A DNA stretch of 64,000 nucleotides from Amyelois transitella (lineage: Eukaryota > Arthropoda > Insecta > Lepidoptera > Pyralidae): positions 74,501-138,500 of the forward strand of contig NC_083518.1 in the NCBI RefSeq assembly GCF_032362555.1, given 5' to 3'. The position numbers and the translations under genes are program-made. Of the stretch, positions 60,897 to 64,000 are shown in pieces. The number at the start of each line of letters is the position of its first letter. Position 1 is the stretch's first letter. The notes beneath the pieces were generated by a model. That model was not told the origin of the DNA, ran no database searches, and was given only the letters and a program-made list of their open reading frames with translations.

Positions 60897-61908
60897 GAGG
60901 ATTCGAGTGCTTGTGTCAGGATAAACGGAGCGCACACTGAGTGGTTTAAGATTGAGAAAGGCGTTACGCAAGGATGTGTTGCGTCACCGTAACTGTTCAA
61001 CCAAAGAGTCTGAAAGTGGATTAAGGATAAATGAGTTACTCGTCAAATGTCTGCTCTATGCCGACGATCAGGTTATACTGGCGTCATCAGCGGAGGAGTT
61101 ACAGCAGATGGTAAACTGTATGCATGAAGCTTTAAAAGAGAACGGAATGAGAGGGAACGTAAGTAAAACTAAAACACTGGTTTTTGAAATGGAGAAAGAA
61201 ATGACAGCATGTAATATTTTGATTGGAGGAGAAAAAGTTGAGCAAGTGAAAGAGTTTGTATATCTAGGATTAAAGTTTGCATCAGATGGCAAGTGTAATA
61301 GTGATATTGAAAGGAAAGTGAACGCGGGGAACATGGTGAATGGAGCTTTGCATGCCTTTATGAGCAGTCAGAAACTATCCAAAAAGGCTCGGCTGGCTGT
61401 GCAAAGGGGCGTGTTGGTCCCGACATTAATGTTTGGGAGTGAAAGTTGGGTATGGCAAAAGAAGCACGAAAGCAGAATAAATGCAGTGGAAATGAGAGCG
61501 TTAAGGAGTATGATGGGTGTGAAATTGAGTGACCGGATAAGGAACAGCGTGATAAGGGAATGTTGTGATGTGAAAGAAGAAGTATTGACAGGAATAGAAA
61601 AGGGTATGTTGAGATGGTTCGGTCATGTGAAGAGGATGAATGAAAACAGGTTGACTAAGCAGATATACATGGAGAGTGTGGAGGGAAAGGTCGGGGTGGG
61701 AAGACCTAGACGAACATATCTTGATCAAATTAAGGACGTCCTGGTAAAGGGTCAGGTCAAAAGTACCCGAAACCCCCGAGCATGCATGAAGAGAGTTATT
61801 AATGTGGATGAAGCGAAGGAAGTATGCAGAGATCGTGGCAAGTGGAAACAGGTAGTCTCTGCTTACCCCTCCGGGAAAGAAGCGTGATTTAATGTATGTA
61901 TGTATGTA
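60897..61908 (+). mobile_element. LINE 3' part with RT C-terminal fragment (copy 2)
   Basis: Identical to 57187-58198, including the stop near the VASP block and the open frame 60952-61887. Confidence 0.85.
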
Positions 61909-62450
61909 GAAAGAAATGACTGCATGTTATATTTTGATTGGAGGAGAAAAAGTTGAGCAAGTGAAAGAGTTTGTATATCTAGGATTAAAGTTTACATCAG
62001 ATGGCAAGTGTGTTAGTGATATTGAAAGGAGAGTGAACGCGGGGAACATGGTGAATGGAGCTTTGCATGCCTTTATGAGCAGTCAGAAACTATCCAAAAA
62101 GGCTCGACTGGCTGTGCATAGGGGCGTGTTGGTTCCGACATTAATGTATGGGAGTGAAAGTTGGGTATGGCAACAGTAGCACTAAAGCAGAATAAATGCA
62201 GTGGAAATGAGAGCGTTAAGGAGTGTGATGGGTGTGAAATTGAGTGACCGGATAAGGAACAGCGTGGTAAGGAAATGTTGGGATTTGAAAGAAGATGTAG
62301 TTACAGAAATAGAAAATAAAGGAGCATGCATGAAGAGAGTTATGAATGTGGATGAAGCGAAGGAAGTATGCAGAGATCGTGACAAGTGGAAAGAGGTAGT
62401 CTCTGCCTACCCCTCCGGGAAAGAGGCGTGATTTTATGTATGTATGTATG
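61909..62450 (+). mobile_element. Second, shorter LINE 3' end in tandem (copy 2)
   Basis: Identical to 58199-58740, with the same internal deletion and premature stop. Confidence 0.8.
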
Positions 62451-63341
62451 TACAACTTCGTTAACCGCCGGCGTTTGACTGACGCCGAAGACGCGCGCGA
62501 GCGCGAGCGAAACATGCCTCGGTAGCGCACACAACACGATAACTACCTACATCGTGCAACAAAATGTGTCAAACGACATGCGTGTGTGGGGCGATGGAAA
62601 ACAAAAACGGCTAAGCGACGTACTTCAATATTATCGTAGAAATCAAAATGGGTCAAGCGACCACATCCTATAAAAAGCGAAAAGGCAAATTGGCGCAATC
62701 GCCTCTGATTTTCAAAATAGTATGATGCAATGTAATCCATACGCCTTGACACAAAAATTATGATAAAAGTCAAAAAGGTTTAAGTGGCAGATCCACAAAT
62801 TTACCCAAATCTTTGTCGTTTAGATCAATGACCGCCAAAATGAGACCCTTTTTTGCGGTTGTGTCAAGCGCCAAAAAAATGCTCAGAAAAATATGAGAGT
62901 GAGCCCAAACGATGGAGAAAAATTCGCTGATTCCAAATATGTATATAACTCAATATCGCAAAAAATGTCGCTTGACACAATTAGCCTTTCAACCGTCGAT
63001 ATAAACATACATATAAAAATGCTTTCAGTTTCAATGCACAATAGGTGATTTACAGCAACGCTTGTTAGCGGGGTTGCGTAAAGACAAACGTTGTACGCGG
63101 TCAGCTGATTTATAGTGCCTAATTAGTGCGCAATTAATTATATGCAAGGGAAGTTTGTGCGTAGTTTTATTATTGCAAATACGATGAGCGTCATACGAGT
63201 ACAACGAATTTGTTATACTTTAGTTTCACGTCATAGAATATTTTGTTATACTTACTTAGGTTACTTCAGATTAACTTAAGTAAATTTTGAGTAAATTATT
63301 TTGAAGAAAAAAATAATTTATTGATTGATTGATCAAAATGG

Positions 63342-63530
63342 CGTGTGTTGCCGGGCACTTAAGAATAGGACCACTACATCTCTTTCCCATTGATGTCGTA
63401 AAAAGCGACTAAGGGAAATGTTAACTGTTTCAATCTGAATCTCGATTTCACCATTAACAGCTGAACGTGGCCTTTCAGTCTTGGCGGGACCGTTGGCTCT
63501 GTCTACTTCATTAGGGATAAAGGATTATAA
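63342..63530 (+). repeat. Lepidopteran dispersed repeat (GGCGACTAAGGG family)
   Basis: Contains CCGGGCACTTAAGAATAGG, ATGTCGTAAAAAGCGACTAAGG and CAGCTGAACGTGGCCTTTC in the family order. It is the same family as 33621-33862, diverged. Confidence 0.75.
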
Positions 63531-64000
63531 TAATATGTATTATGTCCTCTCAATGAACAATAAAGTATTTACTTACTAGCCGCAGTCACAGTTCCGCAGT
63601 CCTGTAGTGGGTGCCATTGACATGCCACTCCTCAGACGAGTAAACAATGCGAGGCTGACGAGGCGGAGACGTGGCGTTTTACAGTTTTTTATGCCTTACA
63701 CGATCTAGACAGGTAGCAGGAAGTTTGGTTTGTCAGTTTTTATGTGCTTGACAAGTTTTATAAAGTAAATAACCAACCTCTATGTAATAGATATACCTAC
63801 CTAATTATTTCAATTGGCAAATTACAAGTTATGTCTTAAACATTAAGATGTATTTTGTAATGAGTCAGCGAAACATTTGTTAAAATTTAGACTGAGCCAA
63901 TAGTCAAAAAGGCTAGAAGGGCATGTCAACTTCTAGAACAAAATATATATATATGTATGTAAAGATCATCATCACAGATGTAAAAAGTCAATTGAAAATT

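Larger units (their letters stand above)
60314..63001. mobile_element. Terminal-inverted-repeat element with iterated motif (copy 2)
   Basis: This is the exact counterpart of 56604-59291 in the second tandem unit, with the same terminal repeats, motif iterations and nested LINEs. Confidence 0.65.
59333..63042 (+). repeat. 3710-bp tandem duplication, copy 2
   Basis: This is the direct repeat of 55623-59332, abutting it with no spacer. Sequence after 63043 is unique again. The identity seems complete by eye, including microsatellites. That argues for a very recent event or an assembly duplication. Confidence 0.95.

Overview
The window looks like a moth or butterfly (Lepidoptera) nuclear chromosome. 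It is AT-rich, has GT-AG introns, and carries several dispersed repeats I recognise as common in lepidopteran genomes: the 'GGCGACTAAGGG ... CTGAACGTGGCCT' repeat, a Helitron ending in CGGGTCGCTAGT, an RTE-type 'CGCGACTTCGTCCGC' tail, and LINEs with ATGT-repeat tails. There is no sign of prokaryotic, organellar or viral DNA. All family names come from sequence recognition, not from a search.

The gene-dense part is 3.2-21.3 kb. (1) 3213-11966, minus strand: eight coding exons that join in frame to about 1317 aa, with an N-terminal FHA domain, a TQ-rich acidic/basic linker and C-terminal tandem BRCT domains. This is an MDC1-type DNA-damage checkpoint adaptor (Drosophila counterpart mu2). (2) 14398-16789, plus: four coding exons, 658 aa, an acidic/SR-repeat/proline-alanine-rich protein I do not recognise. 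(3) 17656-18438, plus: four small coding exons, 106 aa, unrecognised. (4) 18630-21312, minus: five coding exons, 366 aa, an Aven homologue (cell-death and checkpoint regulator). Genes 1 and 2 are head-to-head across about 2.4 kb that holds TATCGATA sites and hAT debris. Genes 3 and 4 are tail-to-tail with poly(A) signals about 25 bp apart.

From 21.3 to 64 kb I find no confident host coding sequence. The region looks like intergenic DNA or very large introns. A TATA promoter with a short noncoding first exon (24572-24672) and an Inr-like start followed by an exon ending ATG|GTAGGT (about 55340-55426) suggest that a long plus-strand gene, or alternative promoters of one, may span it. The rest is largely mobile DNA: a 1.14-kb element with iterated GGACGAAAAC motifs (25221-26356), a 5'-truncated jockey-like LINE (29017-31560), a Helitron (37109-37292), a 2-kb foldback with a gene fragment at its centre (42916-44922), a 0.5-kb foldback (51776-52325), a decayed gene (45202-45610) and several perfect hairpins.

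The end of the window holds a 3710-bp unit present twice in direct tandem (55623-59332 and 59333-63042), apparently identical. It contains a terminal-inverted-repeat element with iterated CAAAATGGGTCAAGCG-like motifs and two LINE 3' ends nested inside it. This is either a very recent duplication or an assembly duplication.
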